Shown here: piece after piece, positions 36,401 to 45,006 of the stretch
Layout of the letters: each line of letters starts with the position of its first letter
How positions within the stretch are numbered: the stretch's first letter is position 1
NCBI GenBank assembly: GCA_000310025.1
Contig: FN649729.1
Span: forward strand, 4,651,915-4,715,914
Direction of reading: 5' to 3'
Source of the DNA: Ectocarpus siliculosus
Taxonomy: Eukaryota; Sar; Phaeophyceae; Ectocarpales; Ectocarpaceae
DNA length: 64,000 nt
The notes under the pieces: model-generated
Seen by the model: the letters and a program-made list of their open reading frames with translations, nothing else
Told to the model about the DNA's origin: nothing
The model's database searches: none
Position numbers and translations under genes: made by a program

Positions 36401-38985
36401 GGGAAAACACAAAAATCCCCCGACTTCTAGAACACCTACTCACCCATGCGTTGGCGTCCTCTTGAAAATCGAGAGGCGGGATAATATTTCTTGTTTTTTT
36501 GTCGCGCTTGATTTGTATCGCCCTCCTGCTCGCAGGCCCCATCCCGCGGGAGCTCGGGAACCTCGCAGCGCTACAATACCTCAGCCTTGCAAAGAACGAG
36601 CTAAGCGGTGAGTTATGGGGCGCAACATGATATTTGCATGATATTTGCAAATTCGGAGGAGACGAAAGAAAAATCCCCGCGCTTTCCGTACAAAAGTTTC
36701 GTGGACGCCAACGCAGTTGGTGGGATTCATCCCGAAACTTGCAAACATCATGCTGTGCTCCTTAACTCACCGCTTAGCCCGTTGCCTTCAAGGTCGAGGC
36801 GTTGCAGCGCTGCGAGGTTCCCTAGCTCCCGCGGGATGGGGCCTGGAAGTGCGATAGAAATCAAGCGGGAAATAAAAAACATTAACACGACTCTCTAACT
36901 TCAAGACGACTGATCCCCGTAGATCTTGTCCTGCCTACGGCGGGATTCATCTTGGAAACTGGAACAAAATTACTTACCAGCTAGCTCGTTCCCCCCAAGG
37001 CTGAGGTGCTCCAGTAGGGCGAGCCGTCCAAGCTCCACAGGGATGGGACCTGCAATCGAAGGAGAAAAAACGAGAACACAGTACCCATAATGTAGCGGGA
37101 AGAATCAAAGCTAAATGCCCCGGCTTCTAGAAACACTTACATAACGCAACTCGTAGCAAAAGATGTCCCGCGAGTTCCGAAATTGCGAAATTTCGTACTC
37201 ACCCACGCGTTGGTGGGATTCAACGTGCAAATGATCACAATACCAAATTGTGCGCCATTACTCACCGCTTAGCACGTTGTTGTCAAGGCCGAGGCGTTGC
37301 AGCGCTGCGAGGTTCCCGAGCTCCGGCGGGATGTGGCCTGTAAGCAGGAGTGCGATACAAATCAAGCGGGGATAAAAAAACAAATAACTCGCCTCTCTAT
37401 TTTGAAGACAACTGATCTCCGTAGATCTTGTCCCGCGTACTGCGTAGGCGGGTACGAAATTTCACAATTGCGGAACTCGCGGGACATCTTTTGCTAAGCG
37501 TAGTCGGGTCCGACGTTCTAGAACTCGGGGGATTTTTTGTGCTTTACCTCGCTAAATTACCCTTTTGACTCGTTCATCCACAGGCTACATTCCGCCGCAG
37601 CTGGGAGATCTTGGTGCTCTCAAGTCCCTCAGCCTCTTCGACAACAAGTTAGGCGGTGAGTTGAACAGATCGAAAAGTGTTTTATTCTTTCGGGTTCTGA
37701 GCATGCATGAATCCCGCGTATATGCGTGGGTGAGTAGGTGGACGTTCTCGAAGGCCGGGAATTGTTTTTTATTTCCCGCTGATTTCGTTTTTGCTTTTCT
37801 GCTTGCAGGCCCCATCCCGCCGGAGCTCGGAAAGCTTGAAGAACCGAGTGGCTCTCCCTTTTCGCCAACCAGCTAAGCGGTGAGTAACAAAAACATAATT
37901 TGGTTCCCCTGATCGTCTTGCACAAACATCACGAGTCCTGCATAGGGCGTTGGCGAGCCTTCTAGAACATTTGCGAAAAAGTGAGCGAGCTACATGGCGG
38001 TACACCTTCTGAGAGCAACAAATTACCGTCTTGTTGCGTGCAGGTTTCATCCCCAAGGTGCTGGGAGCCCTGGGCAAGTCGCAGGCACTTCGGCTCAGCA
38101 GCAACGACCTTACTGGTGAGGATTATGAAAAAAAAAACTTCTACTAGCAGGCATTCGCAAACGCACACGGGATTCACGGAGGGTCACATGTTCTAGAAGA
38201 GGTTTATTCCAGACTCGAAAAAGCCGATCTCTACAAATCTTAGTTCCTGTCCAAGTGTACTGCTGACAATCACCACACAATTCGCGACTCTGTTGCACAC
38301 ACGGTTGCGAACAGCGACAGCGGATGGATGTTAGCGACGAAACCAACCACCAAGCCTACCGGGCCGGTGCGGCACAGGTTCGTGGTCGAGAATTCTCCAG
38401 AGTACGGAAAAAAGCGAATCCGAGCCTTGCACGACAAGCGATACCGAAGGTTCTCTGTGTACCAGAAGCACTTGGAAGCCAGGAAGAGCGATGTGGTATA
38501 CAGGTGGCGTTGTGTTCAAGGAGCAGGCTAGAAGGCGGCGTATAGAGGTGTTGATTAGCTTTGTCGAGTACAGCAGGATCGTGCGCAGCGTGCTGGTACT
38601 GCGGCCGAAACACATATTGTAGTCTACATGGGATTATCCAGGCGTAGGCCGCGTGCAGAACGCTGGCACGTACCACCAAGACAACGTGGTGGCTTCCTGC
38701 AAAACTTGCAATTTGTTGAAAGGGTCGCTTTCGGTCACCGAATTCTTGGCAAAGGTCAAAAGACATCGCAAGAGGGCAAGATGCCCTGTCTGCATGTAGG
38801 CCTTAAATACCTCGGAGGTTGTTGAAAGATAGATCTAGCCGCACGACGCGGCCCTGGTGGTTGACTGTGACACCGAACCATTGCGAGAGATCAGCATCCG
38901 TGCCCCAGTTGATGCTGTTCTGCCAATTAGCTCCCTCGGTCGCGTTATATAGGGCAACCAGTACGTCACGATCGGTCGACGCCAT
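24424..38985 (-). CDS. LRR-Roc-COR GTPase of the ROCO family
   Basis: Candidate receptor/signalling GTPase. In gene order: N-terminal exon 38985-38811 (MASTDRDVLVALYNATEG; W-W-GV cap and first LRR half); nine 72-bp LRR exons 37337-37266, 37049-36978, 36842-36771, 36362-36291, 36112-36041, 35860-35789, 34112-34041, 33676-33605, 31596-31525; Roc exons 29560-29359 (P-loop GKETVGKT), 27647-27515 (DCAGQ) and 26956-26430 (VYLLVWDAA, VGNKCDRV); COR exons 26173-26033 and 25767-25029 (GGLVEYGSYVFLDVEWF); and 24738-24424. All LRR exons are phase 1-1 with the pattern GxIPxELGxL..L..L.L..N.L. Every junction agrees in phase, giving 959 aa to TAG. No kinase domain is seen. LRRs probably bind ligand and Roc-COR signals by GTP-driven conformational change (family knowledge). 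The TAG may be a premature stop. The introns hold opposite-strand LRR cassettes. Confidence 0.85.
28232..28770 (+). repeat. Three tandem units of about 215 bp in the ROCO Roc intron
   Basis: ACAAGACG-ACCATAC-CACAG recurs at about 28240, 28454 and 28673, each followed by CGGGGGAT/GTGGCGGATAC and a GTCATTGCTGCTGCTTCA-like stretch. The first two units also share TTGCGACACCGGGCAAAAG. The array lies in the 1.7-kb intron between the P-loop exon and the DCAGQ exon. Both strands stay largely open, but I cannot assign a protein. Confidence 0.65.
30289..30560 (+). repeat. GGCGGTAAT-rich degenerate repeat block, copy 1
   Basis: GGCGGTAAT, GGCGGTATT and GGCGGTAAC recur every 30-60 bp, with AAAACCCAAACACGGCGG inside. 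The block lies in the ROCO intron between the last LRR exon and the first Roc exon. It is related to the block at 30806-31110. Non-coding. Confidence 0.6.
30806..31110 (+). repeat. GGCGGTAAT-rich degenerate repeat block, copy 2
   Basis: Diverged copy of the block at 30289-30560. GGCGGTAA/GGCGGTATT motifs and a matching stretch AAAACCAAAACACGACGG recur in the same order. Its right end holds CCGGTACCGCTCACCAGGG-like sequence comparable to the end of copy 1. Confidence 0.6.
31334..31394 (+). pseudogene. Decayed LRR cassette (3' half, + strand)
   Basis: The frame reads LGQLGNRQLLSSHFNKLN and runs to an intact GTGAGT donor at 31395. The acceptor and the GxIP start are lost. Orientation is opposite to the ROCO gene. 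Confidence 0.45.
31758..31815 (+). pseudogene. Decayed LRR cassette (5' half, + strand)
   Basis: A frame with RPIPKELGALIELWVY matches the start of an LRR unit but then degenerates, with no N-x-L end or donor. Similar GTGGGTCTACA fragments recur near 32513, so this segment itself was duplicated. Confidence 0.4.
33012..33060 (+). pseudogene. Decayed LRR cassette (+ strand)
   Basis: A frame reading RPIPLEHGNLAAVEDP corresponds to the first half of a GPIPxELGNLAAL unit. The acceptor AG is missing and the second half is unrecognisable. Confidence 0.4.
33170..33227 (-). pseudogene. Decayed LRR cassette (- strand)
   Basis: On the minus strand GPIPQELGNPAALKYL is readable. The acceptor has become GCG instead of CAG and the end of the unit is lost, so it should not be spliced into the ROCO mRNA. 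Confidence 0.45.
33387..33450 (+). pseudogene. Decayed LRR cassette with intact acceptor (+ strand)
   Basis: After CTGCCTGCAG the frame reads GPIPEALGALLTLETL in the usual phase, then loses the N-x-L consensus and the donor. Confidence 0.5.
33850..33921 (+). pseudogene. Opposite-strand LRR cassette P1 (72 bp, intact)
   Basis: Acceptor CTCGCAG, donor GTGAGT, phase 1-1. It begins GPIPPELGNLAALQYL. It lies on the + strand between ROCO exons at 33605-33676 and 34041-34112, so it is antisense to that gene and cannot enter its mRNA unless inverted. Confidence 0.8.
34351..34422 (+). pseudogene. Opposite-strand LRR cassette P2 (72 bp, intact)
   Basis: Acceptor GATTGCAG, donor GTAAGT, phase 1-1. It begins GPIPVELGRLAVLEYL. 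P5 is a near copy, and the ROCO sense exon at 36978-37049 is an inverted near copy with matching intron flanks. Confidence 0.8.
34595..34666 (+). pseudogene. Opposite-strand LRR cassette P3 (72 bp, intact)
   Basis: Acceptor GGTTGCAG, donor GTGAGT, phase 1-1. It begins GSIPPELGELAALQNL. An ATGAATCCCGC motif follows about 30 bp after the donor. Confidence 0.8.
34795..34866 (+). pseudogene. Opposite-strand LRR cassette P4 (72 bp, intact)
   Basis: Acceptor GATTGCAG, donor GTGAGG, phase 1-1. It begins GSIPPELGNLTELKQL. Its upstream flank resembles that of P3. Confidence 0.8.
35095..35166 (+). pseudogene. Opposite-strand LRR cassette P5 (72 bp, intact)
   Basis: Acceptor GATTGCAG, donor GTAAGT, phase 1-1. 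It begins GPIPVELGRLAVLAYL. Exon and flanks closely match P2. Confidence 0.8.
35354..35425 (+). pseudogene. Opposite-strand LRR cassette P6 (72 bp, intact)
   Basis: Acceptor CTACAG, donor GTGAGT, phase 1-1. It begins GHIPPQLGDLGALKSL. It is a near copy of P9: three differences in the exon, and similar introns on both sides. Confidence 0.8.
35576..35647 (+). pseudogene. Opposite-strand LRR cassette P7 (72 bp, intact)
   Basis: Acceptor CTGGCAG, donor GTACCT, phase 1-1. It begins GNIPPELGNLRQLQKL. It lies tail to tail with the ROCO sense exon at 35789-35860. Confidence 0.8.
35717..35956 (-). repeat. 240-bp LRR exon-intron unit, copy A
   Basis: This segment contains the ROCO sense exon 35789-35860 plus flanks and is repeated at 36219-36458 with an offset of 502 bp. 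The flanks differ by one substitution and one indel; the exon differs by three substitutions, two of them amino-acid changing. Confidence 0.85.
36219..36458 (-). repeat. 240-bp LRR exon-intron unit, copy B
   Basis: Direct copy of 35717-35956, containing ROCO sense exon 36291-36362. The two copies encode units starting GRIPPELGALSEL and differ at R/Q and D/H in the variable LRR positions. Confidence 0.85.
36536..36607 (+). pseudogene. Opposite-strand LRR cassette P8 (72 bp, intact)
   Basis: Acceptor CTCGCAG, donor GTGAGT, phase 1-1. It begins GPIPRELGNLAALQYL. It lies between two groups of three ROCO sense exons. Confidence 0.8.
37584..37655 (+). pseudogene. Opposite-strand LRR cassette P9 (72 bp, intact)
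   Basis: Acceptor CCACAG, donor GTGAGT, phase 1-1. It begins GYIPPQLGDLGALKSL. Near copy of P6, 2.2 kb away in the same orientation. Confidence 0.8.
37809..37879 (+). pseudogene. Opposite-strand LRR cassette P10 with 1-bp deletion (71 bp)
   Basis: Acceptor GCTTGCAG and donor GTGAGT are intact. It begins GPIPPELGKLEE, but the exon is 71 bp. One base is missing in the middle, which shifts the frame and brings up a TAA. It is broken unless the deletion is an assembly error. Confidence 0.75.
38044..38115 (+). pseudogene. Opposite-strand LRR cassette P11 (72 bp, divergent)
   Basis: Acceptor GTGCAG, donor GTGAGG, phase 1-1. It begins GFIPKVLGALGKSQAL: the usual ELG is VLG and some core leucines are replaced, so it is drifting. 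Confidence 0.7.
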
Positions 38986-40067
38986 GGTGGTAGAGGTGTT
39001 CTGCGGGGATTCAGGGAGAGAGAAAAAAGTTTGCGGGGCAAAAGCAAAAAACAAGCCACCCCAGGCAGGGATCAACACGCTGAAGCCGGGAGTAAATGCA
39101 GAAAAAACACAAGCGCTGATTCGGTCATCTTTTCGCGCTTGGGCTACCGAATGTGCAAAGAGCGCGTCGTGCTAGCCGAAAGCAGCTGGTATTTCGACGA
39201 ACTGCGCGAGAAAGCTCTCAGATGGAATAGATACTTGCGGGCTTGCTTGCGGACGCGGAACGCACGTTTGATGCTGAAATGACAGAAGAAAGAAAAAAAA
39301 AAAAAAGAAAGAGTCTGATGACGGAGTCCCCATGTAGACACACAAAAATAAAAATCGTTTCTCCGTGAAATAAACGTTGCGATCGGTCGCGACATTCTTT
39401 CGAGATGACGCGAAAACCTGAGCACTACACACATCCCACACCTCGACCAAAGTACCAGGGGTGCGATGCAAAGTGCAACAATCGGGACGCCATGAACTCA
39501 CCGACGAAATGGGTCCCACACGAACGAGGGTGATGATAAGCCTCTAGACTTGTCTGTTGTAGCAGAGTATCCGCTGCTGCTCTCGTTTCCAACGCCACCA
39601 CTCAAAGACCTTGAAGCAAGAGCTGAAGTTCCCCCTCCCCTTTGCCTGTTTGATCCCGTCTGTATCCCCTTCCTCGGAATGGCTTGCTGCTCCAGCTTGG
39701 CAACGTGCAGTTGGAAGTGAGAGCTACATGCCAGAAGTGCGGAGGAACCACACGAAAGACGAACCATGTGGCGAGATATTATCTGCGGGCTCCCTCACAC
39801 GGGGCGGGGCGTTGCCTGTTTGGTTGGTTCGTTGCACGTGTTGCTCGGCTCCTTCTGTTGTACTGCGTGGTACAATTGTATGCATGATGGGAATGGTGCT
39901 GCTGGGTGAGAGCCGATTGAGCGCGGCGTAGTCATGCAATGATGTGCGACAGAACGACAGGAATATGTGCAACAGTAATGATGTGAGTTGTAAACTTTGC
40001 ATTTATTGTTACAAGCGGTGTGCATGATTACCAACCGCTACTTGTACATAGACTACGGCAGAATACA
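38986..40067 (-). other. 5' flank of the ROCO gene
   Basis: This lies upstream of the ROCO start codon at 38985. It has a poly-A/GA run near 39284-39310 and an open minus-strand stretch around 39500-39640 (Ser/Gly-rich, ending at a GTGAGT-like donor at about 39503) that could be an upstream exon. I cannot connect it to a gene. No promoter motif is identified. Confidence 0.35.
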
Positions 40068-41228
40068 TAGTCCCAGTTGATACCTCGCATAGCGCGCAGA
40101 GGGAGTGGAGGATTCCAGAATATCTGTCGTTGATTTCTATTGACTTGCGGACCCCTCGGGACCAGTTTATTTGAGTGTACCTTTTTAGAGTAAGTTAACC
40201 TGTGACCACGGGAATCGACCGCGTCGAGTGTTGGATCAGTACTGGGTAGAGAGAGATCGGAACGGTTTTTAATGGGAAGACAACAACAACAACAACAACA
40301 TGCATATACTGCTGATGATCCGTTTGTATGTATAATGTATACGAAGTACGTACTTGCAAGGCGCTGCAAAGCAACAATCGACGTTGTGCACGTAAGGTTA
40401 ACTCCCAATAAGTGCACATGAGTTACAGGAGTTGCCGTCTGGATATATTGTAGGGCGTTGTGGACACGTTCCCTCAACCGTGCAGGACTCGAAAAATTAA
40501 GGCCGCACTGGCGATCGCGGTACTTCGTAAAAACAGGAAACGCCTGGAAACGCCTGCTAATCTTGGTTTTCCAAAGTCGAACTTCAGTACGAAACTTCCA
40601 TCGCAAATTAACCGTCCGCCGACCCCCCCTCGTGTACAATGTTAGTAACTGAGGTTGTAGCCCTTGCGATACTCTACAGACTAGCGGTCCGCGATTTTCC
40701 AAACGATCCTTTTATCATCGAGTTCGGTGAGCTACGAGCTAGATTTTTGAAGCTGCTGTGCGGTCCAAATTTGAAAGGCTTCAAGCACACGGTGAACACG
40801 AATCACCGCCTATGTGAAGTGTATGGGGCCGCGAACTTCAGCGCAGCTCTTCCCTCACATATCCAGCTGGTCGCCATTGTCGATTTGAATGCCTGGGGTC
40901 ATGTATATTGTATGTCTAGCCTTTAAGCAAAGGTGCTTGAAGCGTTTCAAAATCGGACCGCACAGCAGCTTCAAAAATCTAGCTTGTAGCTCACCGAACT
41001 CGATGATAGAAGGATCGTTTGGAAAATCGCGGACCGCTAGTCTGTAGTGTATCACAAGGGCTACAATCTCAGCTAAGTACTGACTTTGTCCACGAGGGGG
41101 GGTCAGCGGACGGTTAATTTACGATGGAAGTTTCGTACTGAAGTTAGACTTCGGAAAACCGAGATATGCAGGCGTTTCCTGGATTTTTCAGAGGAGGTAC
41201 TGCGATCCCCAGTGCGCCCTTAACCCCC

Positions 41229-41259
<31 letters not shown>

Positions 41260-41485
41260 CTTCACATTAAAAACCGTTCCGATCTCTCTACCCAGTACCT
41301 TCGTATGTCCGTACTGATCCAACACTCGACGCGGTCGATTCCCGTGGTCACAGGTTAACTTACCCTAAAAAGGTACACTCAAATAAACTGGCCCCGAGGG
41401 GTCCGCAAGTCGATAGAAATCAACGACAGATATTCTGGAGTCCTCCACTCCCTCTGCGCGCTATGCGAGGTATCAACTGAGACTA
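40068..41485. mobile_element. 1.4-kb foldback (long inverted repeat) transposable element
   Basis: The two halves are inverted copies. The left end CAGTTGATACCTCGCATAG (from 40074) matches the complement of the right end (to 41479), with similarity continuing to TAGTC at 40068 and 41485, possibly a TA target site. The arms run through CCGTTCCGATCTCTC, (CAA)n / (TTG)n, and the ACGATCCTT-TATCATCGAG region, meeting near 40800-40930. The left arm has about 195 bp (40304-40498) absent from the right. A 224-codon minus-strand frame here has no known domain, so the element is probably non-autonomous. Confidence 0.75.
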
Positions 41486-41867
41486 GGAGTCACTATCACG
41501 GGCCGGAGAGAAAGAGGTACACCCCCTTGGTCCAATCTTGGTACTTCACAACGCAAGCAGAGACAAGGCCATCTGGTACAGAAAAAGAGATAAACAAAAG
41601 AGAGAAAAAGAGAAAAAACAAAAAGGAAACAGGAAGGAAATAGAAAATAAAATGAAAATAAAATGAAAAAGAGCGAGGACAAAAAGGGACCAGGCCGAAA
41701 ATAAGAAGAAATAAGAGGCAGAAAAAGGCACACAGTGGAGAGACCACTAACGAACAGTACGCAAACATGGCCACCAACCAGCGATACATTGTAATGGTAC
41801 GTCATCACTAGTGGGGGGTTGGTGCAATGGTGCAGCGTTGGGGGGGGGGGAATTGGCTAAAAGAATT

Positions 41868-43112
41868 TCAATCCGGCACGTATCGCGCCACTCGGTCCGT
41901 CTCTTCTCGTTTGCTTTCTTCCCTTGCCGTCTCGTCCGTCTCCTGCCCCCCTCCCGCCCCATTGGTTGTTGGCTTGTGGTTTCGTTTGAGCGCTTGTTGT
42001 CGGCTGGCCTCTTCTTCCTTCTCGTGCCAGGAGGTCATAAACCTCTCTGCTCCCTGCAGCACCGCCGCATGCCAGGGTACTCCCCCCTCCAACTTCGCGG
42101 CTTCCGTCCACTTTCACTTCGGTGCCGTGTCTTTCGGTACCGGGATTCCGAGACAACATGGATCGGTTTTCGTAGATCCGTGGTCGGCCCCGAATGCCTT
42201 CAGGTCGTCGAACACACACTTCGACCAGTTCTGTTCCTGTCCCCCCTACGTGGCTTCACCCCCCCCGTCAGTTCGCCGAACATCAGTCGTTTCGGGAGTC
42301 GCTCGCCCGGCTGCCTTGCCAGTGCTCCCGCGAACAGTAGGCGTCGTTGTCGGATCGAGGCTTCAACGCTCTGGCATTCGACCCTATTCAGCGTCTGGGC
42401 GTAAGAGAGCTGCCGGTAGGTGTCTTTCTTGCGCTTGTACCCGATAACTCGAAGGAGCAGTCGGTGGTGTGTCGAACGCAGTGTCTGATAGTGGCCGCTG
42501 AGTGGTGACCATGTCATGCAGCCGTACAGCAGTGCCTCCATCGCCTCCGCCTGGAGCAGGTGGACCTTGAGTCGGAATGGCGCTTTCGGTCTGTCGAAGA
42601 GCTCCCGGCCATATCGCCTGAGGCACGCCCACGCTCCTCTGCTCCTGTAGTTGATCTCCCGGGTGAGGTCGCCATGTTCGTTGACGAGGCCACCGAGGTA
42701 CCGGAACTCGGTCGTCTGGGCGTATTTCTGTCCCGCGGCTTCGATGGTCAGCGGTGGAGGCTGGGGGGGCTGTGATGTTGTAGTCGGCTTGTCCCTTCGC
42801 GCGCATCAGGAGAGTCTCCGTCTTCTTCTCCGACACCGTTAGCCCGAACTCCCCGAACACCTTCAACGATGATCGTCATCATTCTCGCCAGTCCTTCTGC
42901 AGACCTCGATACGACGCCGGCATCATCGGCATACAGCATCCCCCATACGCCCTCCGTACTCGGTCAAGGGGTGTCTCCTCCCCCCCCCCCCCCGCTTCCG
43001 TCTTCCCCTCCTCCAAGCACACCAGGTTCCGCAGAACAACATCATCCTCGCTGAATCGGATGACGACGACCTCGAGGACCTCGGCGAAGACCCTTACCAC
43101 GCACAGAAAGTT
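41868..43112 (-). mobile_element. Decayed non-LTR retrotransposon (LINE) reverse transcriptase
   Basis: On the minus strand: VVRVFAEVLEVVVIRFSEDD, TPLDRVRRAYGG, MLYADDAGVVSRSAEGLARM with the catalytic YADD, EFGLTVSEKKTETLLMRAKG, FRYLGGLVNEHGDLTREINY, ALLYGCMTWSPLSGHYQTLR and LLFAGALARQPGERLPKRL. These follow each other as in LINE-type reverse transcriptases but lie in different frames. At least three frameshifts, several near C/G homopolymers (about 42866, 42755 and 42250), break the ORF. No endonuclease or 5' end is seen. Inactive, or frames disturbed by assembly errors. Confidence 0.85.
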
Positions 43113-45006
43113 CGGCGTTCTTGCGAAATTTCTGAAATGTAGGAAAAAGAGCGAACGACGCCTGCTGATTGGATGGTGTAGACAGTTCCATCCCTGGGTG
43201 CAAGTGCAAAGCTGCCTTCCCACTTGAGCCGTCTCTTGTCTATAATCCCTATCAAATGTCCCCTCGTAGACAGCAACTGGCGGGAGCGTGGTAAACGGGG
43301 CACGAAAAGGAGGTTTTCAAGATATTTCTCTAGAGGGAAAGCGAGGCCTTCTGACGCAAGCCCTAGGTTGCTCGGTGCCTCCTATCAACGGTGTGCTAAG
43401 TAGCGCTTTCCACCCAAGGGTAGACAGACGCGGAGCAACTTCGCTGTTGAACCCGCGGCGTAATCGCCCCGCGATTCGACCTGTTCATTACCCTCATACT
43501 CCTCCACTCTACAAAGCATCCATCCTAGACTAGAGTCGTCCCTGTGTACCCTGGCACCCCCCTGGTCAGGTAGTGTAAAGGAGGAGACAATCATGCCATT
43601 CTTCGCGAGGTAAAGCAAGATGGGGACAAAAAGTGTCCCCAAAAGGCGATCCAGCCCTAAAGGGGTTAAGTTTCAAGAGGGTTGCCCTCGACGGAGAACC
43701 GCCGTCAAGAAAAGAATGGGCTCGCGTGATCCCACCCCTCCAAGAAGTGCACATTAGCCACCGCCCGGACAAACAAGGACGTTGGACAACGTCCCTGTGC
43801 AGGGTTCTAGATCGCAGCGGGTTTGCGCGGGGCTCGAGAGAGAGGGGTTGTGCATCGTTCGAGACAATACCGTACAAGTAGCTAATTGTGCGTGTTATGG
43901 CACCCACCCATCGTTGATTTCGCACCCATCGGTGTTATGGCACCGGGGGGCGCAAAAATATCGAGACCAGCATGATTTAATTGCATTTCCGCACCGGTAT
44001 CCGTGTTAACGCACCCGGTGCGATTTCAACGATATTATAATCCTGCTTTGGACGTAATTTTGCGTGCTTTCGCAAGGTACCGGCGCCCTCCGGGCCACGT
44101 GTCGAACTCTATGTAACGAACGGCTGAAAGCGTCTGGTAGGTACCAATTGGGACGCCATTCCTCCTTTCATGTATGTGTCATAGATATACCGTCGAGGTG
44201 TGCGCGTGGAAATGATCAAGTGTTTTTCTACAATAATCCGTACATCGAATGCACTCATTCACTCAACCAAGTACACAGCACACATCCCGCACCCCCAACT
44301 AACCGAACAAGAAGCAGCTCGTAAACAGTACGACAACAAACGGTACCATGCCTTGAGGCAGACAAAGACAGAGGAAGCACCAGCCAACAAATTGGGGCTT
44401 GCGACCAACGAAGAGGTTGGCAGAAAAACGATACCTTACCGGATACCTTTCCCAGTCAGGGAACCACAGCGTCTATTGCCTTTGGCACACGCTACCCCAA
44501 ACTCGCATCAACCGCTTCATTTTTAGTACTGTATCACGCACAATGACGGTACCTTGTACCAGGAAGCCTCTGTGTTCGTTTCTTGAGTATCGCACCTATC
44601 GGTGTCATCGCACCGGGGTGCGTGTACTCAGCACCGTAAAATGGCAAGTGTGATTTCTTCCGTATCGCACCCATCGGTGTCATCGCACCGGGGGTGCGTT
44701 GGAAATCTAGAACGAAATGATTTATTTGCATTTCCGCACCGGTATCATCGGTGTTTTGGCACCCATCGGCGTTATGCCACCGGGGTAAAAAAAAAAAACA
44801 GGATAGGAAATATTTTACAAACGATCGGACCCCGGTGCCATAACACGCACAATGACGGTACTGGGGTTGTGCAACCCCCGCCCCCCCCAAAAAAGTGCAC
44901 ACTATTGACAATCACCGTCTACAGCAGTACTTGTTGTCACCGTCAGGAAAAACGAGGACGTTGGGAAAAGTTCCCGTAGCCTTCACAGGGTTTTTCGTAT
45001 TACAGT
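43113..45006 (+). other. Non-coding region with a diverged GCACCCATCGGTG repeat family
   Basis: No gene is recognised. Repeats containing CGCACC-ATCGGTGT-AT-GCACCGGGG and TTGCATTTCCGCACCGGTAT occur at about 43890-44060 and 44585-44850, with units of 60-100 bp in imperfect order. The rest is anonymous. Confidence 0.5.

Larger units (their letters stand above)
33731..37488. repeat. Intronic palindrome-like motif family accompanying LRR exons
   Basis: Full copies on the + strand are at 34456-34518, 34921-34983 and 35194-35257; part copies at 34697-34763 and about 37429-37488. Inverted copies are at 37162-37222, 33731-33780 and from 34167. In 34921-34983 the order is GATGAATCCCGC, then GAGTACGAAATT, TCGC, AATTTCGGAACTC, then GCGGGACATC. 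The inner and outer arms are each nearly self-complementary. The left arm ATGAATCCCGC usually lies 30-60 bp past the donor of an LRR exon, on whichever strand that exon is. Confidence 0.7.

Noticed and set aside
33850-38115. An independent plus-strand LRR gene
   Set aside because: No start exon with the MAST-type cap, no Roc or other terminal exon on the plus strand, and one cassette is frameshifted; orphan cassettes fit better.
40028-40702. 224-codon minus-strand frame
   Set aside because: Runs through the arm of the foldback element, including a CAA repeat; no transposase motif.
41827-42447. 206-codon plus-strand frame
   Set aside because: Antisense to the LINE reverse transcriptase, whose YADD and downstream motifs are on the minus strand.
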